Origin: Caulobacter sp. S45
GTDB lineage: Bacteria; Pseudomonadota; Alphaproteobacteria; Caulobacterales; Caulobacteraceae
DNA: 64,000 nt
Reading direction: 5' to 3'
Assembly: GCF_009765965.1 (NCBI RefSeq)
Contig: NZ_LMUL01000014.1
Location: 520,815 to 584,814, forward strand
Below are positions 1-8,896 of the stretch, piece by piece (within the stretch, counting starts at the first letter, position 1; every line of letters begins with the position of its first letter). A program made the translations under genes and the position numbers. The notes below the pieces were generated by a model. That model did no database searches, was not told where the DNA came from, and saw nothing but the letters and a program-made list of their open reading frames with translations.

Positions 1-202
1 GGGCGTTTTCATTCTCGCTGACGGCGCGCCACTGAAGCCAGCTGAAGCGACGTCCCGATGGCTTGGCTCCGGGAACACCGGGGCCAGCCATCATTCGTTT
101 TGTCCATCCGACAGGAATTGGTAAACGCCAGCATGACCGGTCTTCGCGCATATGAAGGTCGACTGTGAGTAGATTTGATGGGTGGTCGGACTTGGAGCAC
201 AC

Positions 203-1795
203 ATGACCGGGCAGTTCGGACTTCTGGACTGGTGCGTCATTGCGGGATATTTTCTCGTCATCGCCTCCGCCGGCGCAATACTTAGTCGGCGGCAAACGCG
301 GGATGCGAGAGATTATTTCCTCGGCGGCGGAGCTGTGCCGTCCTGGTTGGCCGCCATCTCCGTCCTGGCGACGACCCAGTCCGCGGCGACCTTCCTCGGC
401 GGACCTGATTATGGGTTCCGCGGCGACTTCACCTATCTGAGCACCAATATCGGCGCCCTGCTGGCTGCTGTCTTCGTGGCCCGGGTGCTCATGCCCCGGT
501 TCTATCGGGAAGGCGTCACGACCGTGTACGAACTGCTGGGGCGGCGCTTCGGCTCAGCCGCCATGCGGGCGGCTGGGGCGATGTTCGTGGTCGGGCGCAT
601 TCTCGCCGGGGGGGCCCGCCTGTATCTCGCCGCCATCGCCGTCTCGATGATCATCGCCAACGATGTGAGCGCCTCCAGCGTCATGGTCGCGGCGACGATC
701 CTGATCATCGCCTCTTTTCTGTTCACCTTCCATGGCGGTCTTCGATCGATCGTCTGGATCGACCTGATCCAGTTCACGACCTACTCCGTCGCCGCCCTGG
801 CGATTCTGGCGCTTCTGGCCTCCAAGGTGCACGCGCCGCTGCCTCAACTGCTGTCCGGCCTGACATCCACACCGGACGGCAACGACAAGCTCCGCCTGCT
901 CGAGTTTTCCTGGAACCTGAGAAGCCCCTTCTCCCTTCCCGCGATCATTACCGGCGTCACCCTGCTCTACATCGGTAATTTCGGCCTGGACCAAGACACA
1001 ACCCAACGTCTTCTGGCTTGCAAGGACGCGAGGGCGGGGTCGCGTGGGCTGTATCTTTCCGTGCTCACGACAATTCCGGTGGTGGCGGTCTTCATCGCTA
1101 TCGGTACGCTGTTGTACGTCGTCTATACTCGCCCGGACCTAATGGGCGGCCACACGCTATCCCAGGCCCATCCCGGCTCCGGACACCGCGACGTCACGGT
1201 GTTTATGCGCTTCATTCTGACCCAGACGCCTCCGGGCCTGAGGGGCTTGGCTACCGCCGGCGTGCTGGCGACCGCCGTCGGCACCACCATGTCGGCGCTC
1301 AACGCCATGTCGTCGGTGCTGGTGCAGGACTTCTACCGGCCCTGGCGCGCGCGAGGGGTCCCAGCTCCGGAGTCGCACTATGTCTTCGCCGGACGCATCG
1401 GCATGGCCGTGACAGGGCTCGCCACGCTCGGCATGGCCATATTGTCCTTCTATTGGCAGCGCTATACAAACGCGCCCCTGCTGGATTTCGTTCTGTCTGT
1501 AATGAACTTCGCCTATGCTGGCCTACTCGGCGTTTATTTCACCGCCGTCTTTACGCGACGCGGTTCGGCCGCCTCGGTGATGGCGGCCCTGGGTGTTGGT
1601 TTCCTGGTGATCCTGCTACTCCAGCCCTACGTCGCCGATCGGCTCGGCCTGCCGGATACGCTTCGACGTCTCGCGTTCCCATGGCAACTCTGCCTGGGTG
1701 CTGGAGCGTCTTTCCTGACCTGCGTGCTGGGCCGCTCGAAGGTCCGCGAACAGGTCAATCCTCCTCACTTTCAAGGTGTTTTGAATGTCGACTGA
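203..1795 (+). CDS. Sodium:solute symporter (SSS/SLC5 family)
   Basis: Inner-membrane Na+-coupled importer of 530 residues with about a dozen or more hydrophobic segments, close to the usual SSS length. Near the N-terminus is the family-typical DYFLGGG motif that follows the first membrane helix. The ATG at 203 is chosen because GGAG lies five bases upstream (194-197); an in-frame upstream start at 182 has no such site. The gene ends inside the start of murQ (11-base overlap), so the two are translationally coupled and the cargo is probably an amino sugar such as MurNAc or a muropeptide-derived sugar. The substrate is inferred from the neighbour; the family call comes from the sequence. Confidence 0.88.
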   Translation: MTGQFGLLDWCVIAGYFLVIASAGAILSRRQTRDARDYFLGGGAVPSWLAAISVLATTQSAATFLGGPDYGFRGDFTYLSTNIGALLAAVFVARVLMPRFYREGVTTVYELLGRRFGSAAMRAAGAMFVVGRILAGGARLYLAAIAVSMIIANDVSASSVMVAATILIIASFLFTFHGGLRSIVWIDLIQFTTYSVAALAILALLASKVHAPLPQLLSGLTSTPDGNDKLRLLEFSWNLRSPFSLPAIITGVTLLYIGNFGLDQDTTQRLLACKDARAGSRGLYLSVLTTIPVVAVFIAIGTLLYVVYTRPDLMGGHTLSQAHPGSGHRDVTVFMRFILTQTPPGLRGLATAGVLATAVGTTMSALNAMSSVLVQDFYRPWRARGVPAPESHYVFAGRIGMAVTGLATLGMAILSFYWQRYTNAPLLDFVLSVMNFAYAGLLGVYFTAVFTRRGSAASVMAALGVGFLVILLLQPYVADRLGLPDTLRRLAFPWQLCLGAGASFLTCVLGRSKVREQVNPPHFQGVLNVD

Positions 1796-2678
1796 AACCG
1801 TGGACACTCGTTTCGTCGAGATAGATCGCTGGCCGACCCTGCTCGCAGTGGAAGCCATGTTGGAAGGTCAACTGGCGGCCGTAGCCTCCCTCCATAGCCA
1901 ACTCCGCAACCTTGCCCTGGCCAGCGAGGCGGCGGCCGAGCGACTGATGCTGGGCGGTCGCCTGATCTACGCCGGCGCCGGCACTTCCGGCCGCATCGCC
2001 GTCCAGGATGGAGTCGAGCTGTCTCCCACCTATGGATGGCCCGAGGAGCGGCTGATCTATGTCCTGGCGGGCGGAATCACGGCGCTCTCGCAGAGCGCCG
2101 AAGGCGCCGAGGACGACGAGGAAGACGCCGTCGCCCAGCTTGAACAAGTCTGCGTGGGGACGAACGACGTCATGATCGGCGTCGCTGCGAGCGGACGCAC
2201 GCCTTTCACCGTTTCGGCGCTCCGCTACGGCAGATCGAGAGGGGCGTTGACGATCGGCATATCCAACAATCCTGGGACCCCGGTGCTCGAGCACGCCGAA
2301 CATCCCCTGCTCGCTGATACAGGCAGCGAACTGATCGCCGGTTCCACGCGGATGAAGGCGGGAACCGCCCAAAAGGCCATGATGAATCTGTTTTCAACTG
2401 CCACTATGTTAAGGTGCGGCCTTGTCTACCGTGGTCTAATGGTCAACATGCGCGTATCTAACGAGAAATTGTCGAATCGGGCCCGAGACATCGTAAAACA
2501 ACTTACGGGTGTTGACGAAGAGGCCGCTCGGGAAGCCATGGCCAAAGCGGGCGACGAAATCAAGAAAGCTGTCCTTCTGGCGACAGGCATCGATTCGGCG
2601 CAAGCCGATAAACTGTTAGTTGATAACCACCAAAACCTGCGTGCAGCTCTTGATGCACACGCCAACAGGCGATCCTGA
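1785..2678 (+). CDS. murQ: N-acetylmuramic acid 6-phosphate etherase
   Basis: MurQ cleaves the lactyl ether of MurNAc-6-phosphate to give GlcNAc-6-phosphate and D-lactate in peptidoglycan recycling. The 297-residue protein has the SIS sugar-isomerase fold motif GAGTSGRIAVQDGVEL and the conserved GSTRMKAGTAQK stretch, and is full length for the family. AAGGTG lies 8-14 bases ahead of the ATG. It sits between the symporter and a GntR regulator, with one base between its stop and the regulator start, so the three form one operon. No MurNAc kinase (AnmK/MurK) or MurP-type PTS is visible in the window, so how the substrate becomes phosphorylated is not shown here. Confidence 0.95.
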   Translation: MSTETVDTRFVEIDRWPTLLAVEAMLEGQLAAVASLHSQLRNLALASEAAAERLMLGGRLIYAGAGTSGRIAVQDGVELSPTYGWPEERLIYVLAGGITALSQSAEGAEDDEEDAVAQLEQVCVGTNDVMIGVAASGRTPFTVSALRYGRSRGALTIGISNNPGTPVLEHAEHPLLADTGSELIAGSTRMKAGTAQKAMMNLFSTATMLRCGLVYRGLMVNMRVSNEKLSNRARDIVKQLTGVDEEAAREAMAKAGDEIKKAVLLATGIDSAQADKLLVDNHQNLRAALDAHANRRS

Positions 2679-2679
2679 T

Positions 2680-3414
2680 ATGCGCGAGAAACTCGCTGCG
2701 CGCGCCGACGACAGCACTCCGCTCTACCTTCAGCTCGCCGCCAATCTACGCAGACATATAAACGATGGCGGGATAGACCCAGGCAACGCCCTGCCCTCAG
2801 AGCGCGACCTGATGGAAATGACGGGCATGTCGCGGGTCACCATCCGCAAGGCCATCGAGAAGCTGATCGAGGAGGGGCTGCTTTTCCGCAAACAGGGCTC
2901 CGGCACTTTCGTCGCCCCCCGGATCGAGGCCCCGGGCTCCATCCTGAGCGGCTTCAGCGAAGACGCTCGGCGCCGAGGGGATAGTCCGGGCGTCATCTGG
3001 ATGTTCCGCACCTATGCGACGCCGACTGATGAGGAAGCCACCGCGCTAGAGATCTCACAGACGACTTCGGTGGCGCGGCTTGGGCGCGTACGCCTGCTCG
3101 GCGGCGAGCCCCTGGCGATCGAACACGCCGTCGTCCCGGCGCGCTTCCTGCCAAATCTGAGTGAACTCGGAGACTCACTCTATGCTGCGCTAGGCTCCGG
3201 GGGGTTCAATCCCGTCACAGGCCAGCAGCGGATACGGGCCTCGCTTGCGACCCCGACGGAGGCCGGCATTTTTTCGATCCGACAAAACTCCGAGGTGTTG
3301 CGGATCGAACGCCTGACCCGGCTTGCAGACGGCACGCCTGTCGAGTTCACCCGGTCGGCCTACCGTGGCGATCGCTACGACTTCGTGAGCGAACTTCGCT
3401 GTCCGCCCGACTAG
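2680..3414 (+). CDS. GntR-family (HutC/UTRA) transcriptional regulator
   Basis: Transcription factor of 244 residues. The N-terminal winged helix-turn-helix (about residues 15-80) contains LPSERDLMEMTGMSRVTIRKA; the C-terminal UTRA ligand-binding domain (about 95-240) has the typical hydrophobic strand pattern and ends with EFTRSAYRGDRYDF, the pattern of NagR/HutC regulators. The ATG at 2680 follows the murQ stop by one base; an in-frame start at 2620 lies inside murQ and is less likely. Position suggests control of the symporter-murQ operon by an amino-sugar phosphate, as for NagR. The ligand is an inference. Confidence 0.9.
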   Translation: MREKLAARADDSTPLYLQLAANLRRHINDGGIDPGNALPSERDLMEMTGMSRVTIRKAIEKLIEEGLLFRKQGSGTFVAPRIEAPGSILSGFSEDARRRGDSPGVIWMFRTYATPTDEEATALEISQTTSVARLGRVRLLGGEPLAIEHAVVPARFLPNLSELGDSLYAALGSGGFNPVTGQQRIRASLATPTEAGIFSIRQNSEVLRIERLTRLADGTPVEFTRSAYRGDRYDFVSELRCPPD

Positions 3415-3659
3415 CATTAGGGTTGCGTTTTTAGCGCCTTTGAATCCATGGGCGTACCGGCAAGAGGGAATTTGTCGGGCGACGCTCTTGGACACTACTA
3501 CGCCTACGACCCGTTGCGACGCCCCCCCAACCTCCGATCTCCCCTATTCATCGAAACCAGTTTGCGCCCGATCTCCGGCATTGGCGTAGACCGCCATCTT
3601 TGACTACCGTTCAGCAGCCTCGCGAGGAAACACCTCGCGACCTTGGGGTGAAGACCATC

Positions 3660-5483
3660 ATGCTCGATCGTCGCCAACTGCTCGCATCCGCCGTCGCCGC
3701 AGGCGTGGCCGCCCCCGTGCACGCCGCAACGCATGCGACCGGGGCGGACCAGGGGCAAAAACTCACCGCCTTGCTCGACACGTTCTGGGCTGAGGAGCTT
3801 CAGCGCGACCCCGAGCGCGCGACCGACCTTGGGCTGGATACTGGCGCCAATGCGCCTCTGAAGCACAGGCTGAAGGACGTCAGCCGGGTCGGCATCGAAG
3901 GCGACCGGGCCGATGTGGCGCGCCAGGCGCAGGGTCTGGCCGCAATCGACCGGAAGGCGCTGACCGGCATGGACGCCGTCAACTACGACACCGTCGCCTA
4001 CATGGTCGAATCCCGCCGTCGCGTGCTCGCGCTCGACATGGGCGGTACGGACGGCTTTTCGCCCTCCTGCTACGTCCTGAGCCCGATCACCGGGGCCTAC
4101 CATGGCGTGCCGGACTTCCTGGAGAACAAGCACAAGGTCGAGGATGCGGAAGGCGCCGAGGCCTATCTCGACCGCATGAAGGCGCTCGCCGGGGCACTGG
4201 ACGACAATACCGAGCGCTTCCGCCACGATACGGCCAAGGGCGTGGTTCCGCCGGACTTCCTGATCGACATCACCCTGACCCAGATGGGCCAGATCCGCGT
4301 CCCGGCCTCGCAGTCCCGCGTGGTGGCGAGCCTCGCCAAGCGGGCCGCCGACAAGGGCCTGCCCGCCCGCTACGCAGAGGGGGCGGCGCATCTGCACGAA
4401 ACGATGATCCTGCCCGCGCTCGACCGCCAGATGACGACGGTGAAGGCGGCGCGCGCCCAGGCCGGCCACGTCCCGGGGATCTCGCGGTTCAGGGACGGCG
4501 AGGCCTTCTACGCCGCCAACCTGCGCTACACCACCACGACCTCGATGACCCCGAAGGAGGTGCATCAGCTCGGCCTCGACGAAGCCAAGGAGATAGGCGC
4601 GCGTCTTGATGTGTTGCTGAAAGCGCAGGGCCTGACCCAGGGCTCGCTCGGCCAGCGGGTGCAAGCGCTGTTCAAGGACCCGACCCAGTTCTACGCCAAC
4701 ACACCCGAGGGTAAGGCCCAGCTCCTGGCCTATCTGCAGGCCAAGCTCGAAGCCGTAAAGGCGCGCCTGCCGACCGTGTTCGATCGCCTGCCGCCCTACA
4801 AGGTCGAGGCGCGGGCCATACCCGCGGCGATCGATTCCGGCGCGCCTGGAGCCTATTCCGAACCGCCCTCGCTCGACGGGTCGCGGCCGGGCTACATCCG
4901 CTTCAACCTGCACGACACGGCGGAGTGGCCGCGCTGGAACCTCGACACCACCCTCTACCACGAGGGTCTGCCGGGCCATCAGCTGCAGATGGGCCTGTCC
5001 CTGCAATCGACCGAGATCCCGATCCTTCGGCGTAACATGTACCTCTCGGCCTATGGCGAGGGCTGGGCCCTGTACGCCGAGCAACTGGCCAACGAGATCG
5101 GCATGTACGACGACAGTCCGCTCGGCCGCATCGGCTGGCTGAAGGGGCAGATGTTCCGCGCCGGACGTTGCATCGTCGACACCGGCATGCACACCATGGG
5201 CTGGAGCCAGGAGAAGGCGGTTCAAACGCTGGGCGACCTGACGGGCGACGCGGTCGGCTTCACCACCCGCGAGGTCAACCGCTACTGCGCCATCCCGGCC
5301 CAGGCCTGCAGCTACAAGATCGGCCACACCTATTGGGAGGGCCAGCGCGCCCGCGCTAAGGCGGCGCTGGGCGCGAAGTTCGACATCAAGGCCTTCCACG
5401 ACGCGGGCCTGTTGTCCGGCGCCATGCCGCTGGAGGTGCTGGGGCGGCGGGTGGACGATTACATCAGCACGGTGAAGAGCTAG
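3660..5483 (+). CDS. Exported DUF885 family protein (putative metallopeptidase)
   Basis: 607 residues starting with a Tat-like signal (DRRQLLASAVAAG, cleavage near VHA-AT). The DUF885 hallmark HEGLPGH (HExxxGH-like zinc site) is present near residue 440, followed by EGWALYAEQL, which normally supplies the third ligand region. These proteins are predicted periplasmic metal-dependent peptidases; few members have a demonstrated substrate. The ATG at 3660 is chosen because it begins directly with the signal peptide; the frame stays open to 3600. The gene lies about 250 bases downstream of the murQ-gntR operon and could act on cell-wall peptides, but this is only positional inference. Confidence 0.85.
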   Translation: MLDRRQLLASAVAAGVAAPVHAATHATGADQGQKLTALLDTFWAEELQRDPERATDLGLDTGANAPLKHRLKDVSRVGIEGDRADVARQAQGLAAIDRKALTGMDAVNYDTVAYMVESRRRVLALDMGGTDGFSPSCYVLSPITGAYHGVPDFLENKHKVEDAEGAEAYLDRMKALAGALDDNTERFRHDTAKGVVPPDFLIDITLTQMGQIRVPASQSRVVASLAKRAADKGLPARYAEGAAHLHETMILPALDRQMTTVKAARAQAGHVPGISRFRDGEAFYAANLRYTTTTSMTPKEVHQLGLDEAKEIGARLDVLLKAQGLTQGSLGQRVQALFKDPTQFYANTPEGKAQLLAYLQAKLEAVKARLPTVFDRLPPYKVEARAIPAAIDSGAPGAYSEPPSLDGSRPGYIRFNLHDTAEWPRWNLDTTLYHEGLPGHQLQMGLSLQSTEIPILRRNMYLSAYGEGWALYAEQLANEIGMYDDSPLGRIGWLKGQMFRAGRCIVDTGMHTMGWSQEKAVQTLGDLTGDAVGFTTREVNRYCAIPAQACSYKIGHTYWEGQRARAKAALGAKFDIKAFHDAGLLSGAMPLEVLGRRVDDYISTVKS

Positions 5484-5557
5484 GAAGACGACGCCAGCGT
5501 TCGGCACGTCGCCCGGTTGCGCCTAAGTCGGCTAGGCAAGAAGAAGTGTGCAGAGCG

Positions 5558-6475
5558 CTAAGCGCCCAACTCCGCCGTTGGCGACGTCCAGGGAGCGTCT
5601 TTCCAACTTTTCAATGCCTCCAGAAAGAGCTGTAGCCGCGCTGGTCGGAATTTCCGGGTTGGATAGACGGCATGAATATCAACCTGCTTGGACGTCCACT
5701 CTGGAAGCAATCTCACCAACTCGCCGGTCTCGATTTTCGCCTCACAATAGCTCGAAGGCAGGAAGCCGACGCCGTGCCCACGATAGACAAAGCTGCTGAC
5801 GGACTGGAAATCCCGGCTAGCAATCGGGCCGAGGACGGAAATCGTTTTTCGCTTCTGCCCGCTGATCAATTCCCACTCTCCTTCATTGTTTTTAGCGTTT
5901 AGAAGCACGCAGGAATGCGATACGAGATCATCCGGCTCGACTGGCAGCCCCCTTCCCTGTAAATAATCTTTAGATGCAACAATGTAGCGGATTTGCGAAC
6001 CTAATTTCTGCGCAACCAAGGCGGAGTCCTTTAAGTCGCCAAAACGAATACTAACATCAATATTCTCCACGATCAGATCGAGGAAAATATTGGTGATGAA
6101 AAGGTCAATTTTGATACGTGGATGATTATTAAGAAAATCCGAGATGAACTCCAAGAAAATGTCTTGCCCCAGGGTCACCGGGACGGACACCCGCAGCAAC
6201 CCCTCGGGCATCCTTTGCGTCTGGGTCAATACTCGCTCGGCATCGACCAATAGGTTGAGCGGCTCGCTGCATTGATTGAAATAATCGCGCCCCTGCGAAG
6301 TCAGGGTTAGGCTCCTCGTTGTTCTTTGCAGCAGGACGACGCCGAGCGCGCCTTCCAGCTCTGCGATCCGGCGACTTACCGTCGAAACCGGCATGCCGAG
6401 TGCGCGCGCTGCCCGGCTGAAGCTTTCGAGCTGCGCAACTTTTACGAAGACCACGATGTCGTTCAGATCGGCCAT
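5558..6475 (-). CDS. LysR-family transcriptional regulator (CrgA-like)
   Basis: 305-residue LTTR. Winged HTH at residues 3-62 (ARALGMPVSTVSRRIAELEG) followed by the effector-binding domain. It is divergent from the SDR gene at 6580 with a 104-base gap, the usual LTTR layout, so it probably controls the SDR-YCII pair and itself. A perfect palindrome starts only four bases upstream of its start codon. The 3' half of the coding region has a lower GC content than most genes in the window, which may indicate a more recent acquisition. The inducer is unknown. Confidence 0.9.
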   Translation of the reverse strand: MADLNDIVVFVKVAQLESFSRAARALGMPVSTVSRRIAELEGALGVVLLQRTTRSLTLTSQGRDYFNQCSEPLNLLVDAERVLTQTQRMPEGLLRVSVPVTLGQDIFLEFISDFLNNHPRIKIDLFITNIFLDLIVENIDVSIRFGDLKDSALVAQKLGSQIRYIVASKDYLQGRGLPVEPDDLVSHSCVLLNAKNNEGEWELISGQKRKTISVLGPIASRDFQSVSSFVYRGHGVGFLPSSYCEAKIETGELVRLLPEWTSKQVDIHAVYPTRKFRPARLQLFLEALKSWKDAPWTSPTAELGA

Positions 6476-6479
6476 GACG

Positions 6480-6505
6480 TTACTTTCTCATAAATGAGAA
6501 AGTAA
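6480..6505. promoter_or_regulatory. Perfect 26-bp palindrome between lysR and SDR gene (candidate operator)
   Basis: Arms TTACTTTCTCAT and ATGAGAAAGTAA (12 bp each, no mismatch) around a 2-base centre. It covers the 5' leader of the LysR gene and is followed on the + strand by an AT-rich stretch (TATATTTTT) suitable for a promoter. It most likely binds the adjacent LysR regulator. Its symmetry is stricter than a classical T-N11-A LTTR box. Confidence 0.75.
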
Positions 6506-6579
6506 TTCTATATTTTTCCACCTAATCGAGAAGGCGCAAGCCGGGTAGCGTTGGTCACGTTCTCAAGGGAGTGCAGATC

Positions 6580-7299
6580 ATGAGCAAGACAGTTATCGTT
6601 ACCGGCGCGTCGCAAGGCATTGGCGCCGGCGTGGTGAAGGGTTTCCTCGACAAGGGGTACAATGTCGCCGCCACCTCGCGCACCGTTTCCCAATCTGCCG
6701 AGCTGCCACAGTCCGAGAAGCTGGTGCGGGTCGATGGCGATATTGCCGCCGCCGCCACCGCGGTAAAGGTGGTGGACGCTGCGGTCAGCAAGTTTGGTGG
6801 GGTCGACGCGCTGGTGAACAATGCGGGCATCTTCATCGCCAAGCCGTTCATCGACTATTCTGCCGACGATTTGAGCGCGCTGATCTCGACCAATGTGGAC
6901 GGCTTCTTCTACATCACCCAGCAAGTGGTAAAGCAGATGCTGAAGCAGAAATCGGGCGGCAGCGTGGTCAGCATCACGACCTCCCTGATCGAAAATCCGA
7001 ACGCCAGCCTGACGGCTTCAGTGCCGATGATCACCAAGGGCGGCATCGACGCCATCAGCCGCAGCCTGGCCAACGAGTACGCCAAGCATAACATCCGCTT
7101 CAATACGGTCGCGCCCGGCGTGGTCGACACACCACTGCACAAGAATAACCCCAAGGATTTCCTGAAGACGTTATCGCCTCTGGGCACGATTTCCGAGGTT
7201 CAAGACATTGTCGACGCGGTTATCTATGCTACCGAGGCCCGCCAGGTTACCGGCGATGTACTCCATGTCGACGGCGGCGCGCACGCAGGCAAGTGGTGA
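6580..7299 (+). CDS. SDR-family protein, atypical active site
   Basis: 239-residue Rossmann-fold protein. The cofactor motif GASQGIGAG is at residues 9-17 and NNAG is near residue 80. The segment around the usual Tyr-x-x-x-Lys reads SVPMITKGG: the lysine is kept but the position four residues before it is Pro, so the catalytic Tyr is missing. The ATG at 6580 is preceded by AAGGGAG with good spacing; a GTG at 6571 is part of that site. It is divergent from a LysR gene and about 100 bases upstream of a YCII-like gene. Related SDRs without the Tyr exist, but their reaction is not settled, so no substrate is assigned. Confidence 0.85.
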   Translation: MSKTVIVTGASQGIGAGVVKGFLDKGYNVAATSRTVSQSAELPQSEKLVRVDGDIAAAATAVKVVDAAVSKFGGVDALVNNAGIFIAKPFIDYSADDLSALISTNVDGFFYITQQVVKQMLKQKSGGSVVSITTSLIENPNASLTASVPMITKGGIDAISRSLANEYAKHNIRFNTVAPGVVDTPLHKNNPKDFLKTLSPLGTISEVQDIVDAVIYATEARQVTGDVLHVDGGAHAGKW

Positions 7300-7404
7300 G
7301 CGCCTGAAAGCAGCAGGGGGATCTTGGCGCTCAAATTGGGCCGCATTCCGAATATGGGGCGGCCGATCAATCATCACGAGATCCACACGACCAAGGAGTT
7401 CGCA

Positions 7405-7713
7405 GTGGCCAAGTTCCTCGCCATCAACGCGGTCAAACCGTTTACGCCCACCCAGGCGGAGGCGCTCATGCGGGAGGAGGTGGAGGTCGTCACCCGGCAA
7501 TACCTCGAGGGCAAGATCGAACAGTTCTGGGGACGCCAGGACGGACCAGGCGGCGTCATGATCCTCGGCACGTCGAGCCGCGAAGAGGCGCAATCCTGGC
7601 TCGAGGCGCTGCCGCTGACCCGGGAGGGCTTTCTGACCTACGAACTGATCCCCATCGGCCCGCTCTCGCAGCTGAACGTACTGCTACAGAAGACATCCCC
7701 CGCGACTAGGTGA
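7405..7713 (+). CDS. YCII-like / dimeric alpha-beta barrel protein
   Basis: 102 residues. The GTG at 7405 is chosen because AAGGAG (7393-7398) lies six bases upstream; TTG (7324) and ATG (7354) starts in the same frame have no such site. The pattern (AKFLAINAV start, long amphipathic helix, GGVMILGTSSREEAQSWLEALPL, ELIPIGPL) resembles YCII-related and muconolactone-isomerase-like ferredoxin-fold proteins. These are often small accessory isomerases or monooxygenase-like proteins encoded next to SDR genes. It is probably co-transcribed with the SDR gene. The specific function is unknown. Confidence 0.75.
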   Translation: MAKFLAINAVKPFTPTQAEALMREEVEVVTRQYLEGKIEQFWGRQDGPGGVMILGTSSREEAQSWLEALPLTREGFLTYELIPIGPLSQLNVLLQKTSPATR

Positions 7714-7908
7714 TAGCGTGGTAGGCCGTGGGGGCGCCTCGCCCGACTGTATTGACAGATTAACTCGCCGTGGCAGGCTAAGATGGTCTGTCGCGAGCGG
7801 TTGAATTTAGGAAAATCGTTATCTCACCTATTATACCGCCTCCAAATGGCGAGGCAGCCGAGGAAGGGCGGATTCATCACCTAACTTGTCTGTTCCTGAG
7901 GGCGCGTC

Positions 7909-7931
7909 GGGCGGAGCCGACGGCTCCGCCC
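7909..7931 (+). terminator. Hairpin terminator
   Basis: Perfect 10-bp stem (GGGCGGAGCC / GGCTCCGCCC) with a 3-base loop, followed on the + strand by GTATTTTAG. It lies between the end of the SDR-YCII unit and the convergent methyltransferase gene whose stop is at 7953, so it may serve both directions, although only the + strand has a T-rich tail. Confidence 0.7.
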
Positions 7932-7952
7932 GTATTTTAGCGGCGCTTGGCG

Positions 7953-8720
7953 TCAGGCCTTGGGCTTCACGAACCGATAGGCGAAGCGGTCGGTCTTTCC
8001 CTTGATGGCCGGGTCGAAGATCTTGGCGGTCTTCGGGTCCTCGGGATTGGCCAGCACCTTGCTCTCGCCTTCAAAGCGGAAGCCGGCCTTCTCGACCTCG
8101 GCGCGCAGGGCGGCGGGATCGATCCTGTGTAAGTCTTCGGTGTTCTTCAGACCCGAGCCAGCCGGCGCAGCGTGGTCGACGATCACGTATGACCCGCCGG
8201 GCTTCAGCACGAAGAAGACCGCCTTGTTGAAGGCGTTCACGTCGGCGCCCTTCATGAAGCTATTGTGCATGTCGTGGTAGTTCTCGAACGTCCAAACGAC
8301 GTCCATCGTGTTGTGGAAGTCGGCCGGGGGCTCGTCGCCCAGAGGCTGGGACACCTCTTCCACATTCTCGCGGCCGGGTTCGGCGGCCATAGCCTTGGCC
8401 ACGCCGACGGGATCGGACTTGAAGCCGGCGATCTCGGCCGGAACGTAGGCGTAGACGTGGCCCTTGGGACCGACCGCCTTGGAGAAGATGCGGCTCCAGT
8501 AACCGCCGCCCGGCCAAACATCCATCACCACCTCGCCGGGCATGATCCGGGCGAAGGCGGCCATCTCGGCCGGATGGCGCGAGGCGTCGAGCTTGGTGTC
8601 CTTCTCGGGCCGCCCTGCGTCGGCGACGGCGGCGGCGATGTTCGGCGAGGGGGTCTGGGCGACGGCGTGCACGGCCGTCAATCCCACGATCGCCGCGGCG
8701 GCGGCGAGGCGAAGCTTCAT
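7953..8720 (-). CDS. Exported class I methyltransferase-like protein (COG4798 type)
   Basis: 255 residues beginning with a clear signal peptide (MKLRLAAAAAIVGLTAVHAVA-Q). The mature part has a SAM-methyltransferase-like Rossmann domain: EVVMDVWPGGGYWS corresponds to motif I, and LKPGGSYVIVDHAAPAG to the post-IV strand. The ATG at 8720 starts directly at the signal peptide; an upstream in-frame start at 8777 is less likely. Predicted methyltransferases with export signals are widespread in proteobacteria but uncharacterised. A SAM-dependent reaction outside the cytoplasm would need an external SAM source, so the catalytic assignment is doubtful. Confidence 0.8.
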   Translation of the reverse strand: MKLRLAAAAAIVGLTAVHAVAQTPSPNIAAAVADAGRPEKDTKLDASRHPAEMAAFARIMPGEVVMDVWPGGGYWSRIFSKAVGPKGHVYAYVPAEIAGFKSDPVGVAKAMAAEPGRENVEEVSQPLGDEPPADFHNTMDVVWTFENYHDMHNSFMKGADVNAFNKAVFFVLKPGGSYVIVDHAAPAGSGLKNTEDLHRIDPAALRAEVEKAGFRFEGESKVLANPEDPKTAKIFDPAIKGKTDRFAYRFVKPKA

Positions 8721-8896
8721 TGTTTTGGCCCTTTCAGTGGCGGGACGCATACGGCGTCCGGTCGAGCTTACCGTCAAGCTCGCCTCGAGCTTTTACCGTG
8801 GGTATGCGACGGGATTTATGTCCGGTGCGCGCCTGTATCTGAGCCCCCGGCCCACATACGAGCTGGAGATTCGGCGGCGGCTGGCCGCGTTCCCCC

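Noticed and set aside
1-202. Minus-strand frame at 9-200 as a gene
   Set aside because: Short, no start signal, and it covers the promoter region of the symporter gene. No other feature was recognised in these bases.
3504-5507. 667-codon minus-strand frame antisense to the DUF885 gene
   Set aside because: No family motifs; the + strand frame has a Tat signal and the DUF885 metal site.
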